A DNA stretch of 64,000 bases from a bacterium (lineage in GTDB: Bacteria; UBP6; UBA1177), in the NCBI GenBank assembly GCA_022703485.1, contig JAKLDO010000002.1, positions 1 to 64,000 on the forward strand. The letters are read 5' to 3'. Shown one piece after another: positions 63,243 to 64,000 of this stretch. Numbering within the stretch: position 1 is the stretch's first letter; each line of letters starts with the position of its first letter. The notes beneath the pieces were generated by a model that searched no databases, was not told where the DNA came from, and worked only from the letters and a program-made list of their open reading frames with translations. Both the position numbers and the translations under genes were made by a program.

Positions 63243-64000
63243 CAAAGACGGTTCAGGTTGAAATACCGCAGGTCCTCGAAAGGTATGAACTGAAATATCA
63301 TATCCCTTTCGAGCTTGTCGAGCCGATATCGCAATTTGTGAAGCCTTACTGTTCTCTTGATGAGTACTCGGAAAGAGAGACTAACGGTTTCTACATGATA
63401 AACAACCTTTATCTCGATTCACCTTTCTACACTTTCCTCAACAACAGGCTTGAAGGGGCTGAAAAAAGGTTTAACATGCGGATAAGGAGTTACGGAGCAG
63501 ACCCTGTTCCGCCCTACTTTTTTGAAATAAAGTACAAGACCGGCGACATTATCAGGAAATTCAGGGTTAAATGCAAAAAAGGTGATGCGCAGGAGATGCT
63601 CAACTGTCCTGATGTTGTAGAAAAGTACGGTCTTAAAGAGAAAGAGGCCCGCAACATGGAGCTTTTCCAGAGACTTGCGATACAGTACGGCATTGAACCG
63701 AAAGTGTTCACGCAGTACATCAGAAAAGCATGGATCAGCGATATCGACGACTATGCAAGGGTCACTTTCGATGTTGATATGAAATGCATGGAAGCGGAAG
63801 GTTTCACATTTAAACCCGATCCTTTAAAAATGGAGCCTTACGACAATGAGACCATTTTCCAGCCGGGGTGCAATACCATACTTGAACTTAAATGCTATAC
63901 TTCGAGCGTTCCGCTGTGGATGCTCGATCTTATAAGGGAATTCGATCTCAGGCGGAGCAGTTTTTCAAAGTATTCGAACGGAGCGCTGAAGGTGCTCAGA
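63239..64000 (+). CDS. VTC-domain protein (polyphosphate polymerase type), 5' part
   Basis: The gene starts at ATG 63239, overlapping the TolC-like stop (ATGA), and runs off the right edge after 254 codons without a stop. The visible part is a VTC domain: ERYELKYHI near residue 14, INNLYLDSPF near residue 54, MRIRSYG near residue 80, FEIKYKTGDIIRKFRVK near residue 95, YIRKAWISD, VTFDVDM near residue 178, ILELKCYT near residue 216 and RRSSFSKYSNGALK at the end. Its basic residues (K and R in the strands) and Glu of ELK correspond to the polyphosphate-synthesising tunnel of yeast Vtc4. Bacterial VTC proteins often neighbour CotH kinases and DUF4956 membrane proteins; these would be expected beyond the edge. 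No signal peptide is seen, so it is probably cytoplasmic. Confidence 0.93.
   Translation, partial: MTKTVQVEIPQVLERYELKYHIPFELVEPISQFVKPYCSLDEYSERETNGFYMINNLYLDSPFYTFLNNRLEGAEKRFNMRIRSYGADPVPPYFFEIKYKTGDIIRKFRVKCKKGDAQEMLNCPDVVEKYGLKEKEARNMELFQRLAIQYGIEPKVFTQYIRKAWISDIDDYARVTFDVDMKCMEAEGFTFKPDPLKMEPYDNETIFQPGCNTILELKCYTSSVPLWMLDLIREFDLRRSSFSKYSNGALKVLR

Overview
The window reads as one contiguous piece of chromosome from an uncultivated-type Gram-negative bacterium of moderate base composition (roughly 40-45% GC by eye). An outer membrane is implied by TolC-like and HlyD-like proteins, by several predicted beta-barrels ending in an aromatic residue, and by sixteen proteins with a lipobox signal peptide. 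Myxococcus-type cysteine repeats (DUF4215), Asp/Thr/Glu-rich linkers after the lipid anchor, DUF1566 modules, DUF285 repeats and a GCxCxVxG C-terminus point to a lineage with a myxobacteria-like surface proteome. The GC is too low for typical Myxococcota and I cannot assign a phylum.

Layout. 1-9,050: the 3' end of a Cys/Trp-repeat surface protein, ilvE, an MscS channel, tRNA-Glu(CTC) and tRNA-Gln(CTG), then a minus-strand run of secreted proteins, lipoproteins, a TlpA-like thioredoxin and a CoA-binding protein. 9,198-14,660: a MATE exporter, two tandem outer-membrane-like proteins, an AlbA_2/ATPase regulator and a split HNH module between copies of a GTAGGGGCGA repeat. This stretch is more AT-rich and looks accessory. 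14,673-19,135: uvrC, tRNA-Lys(TTT), tRNA-Glu(TTC), a DUF1566 lipoprotein and a B12-binding radical SAM protein. 19,254-29,432: a transmembrane propeller/AraC regulator, Cys-rich lipoproteins, and a WD40-like lipoprotein coupled to a cell-wall amidase. 29,443-36,363: a YhcG-type nuclease, a DUF6498 membrane protein, an acyl-CoA ligase, a CLC transporter and a class III sirtuin. 36,494-45,111: beta-propeller lipoproteins alternating with three paralogous barrel proteins, interrupted by a radical SAM/DUF4130 DNA-metabolism pair. 45,117-54,968: four translationally coupled DUF285 lipoprotein genes. 55,039-64,000: a thrombospondin-type protein and, divergent from it across a palindromic regulatory region, a six-gene operon.

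The six-gene operon (56,025 to beyond 64,000) is the best candidate for an undescribed system. It holds two paralogous lipoproteins, a lipid-anchored protein built from phosphohistidine-swivel and pyruvate-phosphate-dikinase nucleotide-binding domains, an HlyD-like protein fused to a propeller-like domain, a TolC-like coiled-coil protein and a VTC (polyphosphate polymerase type) protein. Most junctions overlap by 4-8 bases, so the products are probably made together. They suggest a phosphoryl-transfer activity linked to the cell envelope or to export.

Coding density is very high: no gene-free stretch exceeds about 210 bases. Several sigma70-like promoters with 16-17 base spacers can be read by eye. 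I found no CRISPR array, no insertion-sequence transposase, no rRNA and no convincing rho-independent terminator.
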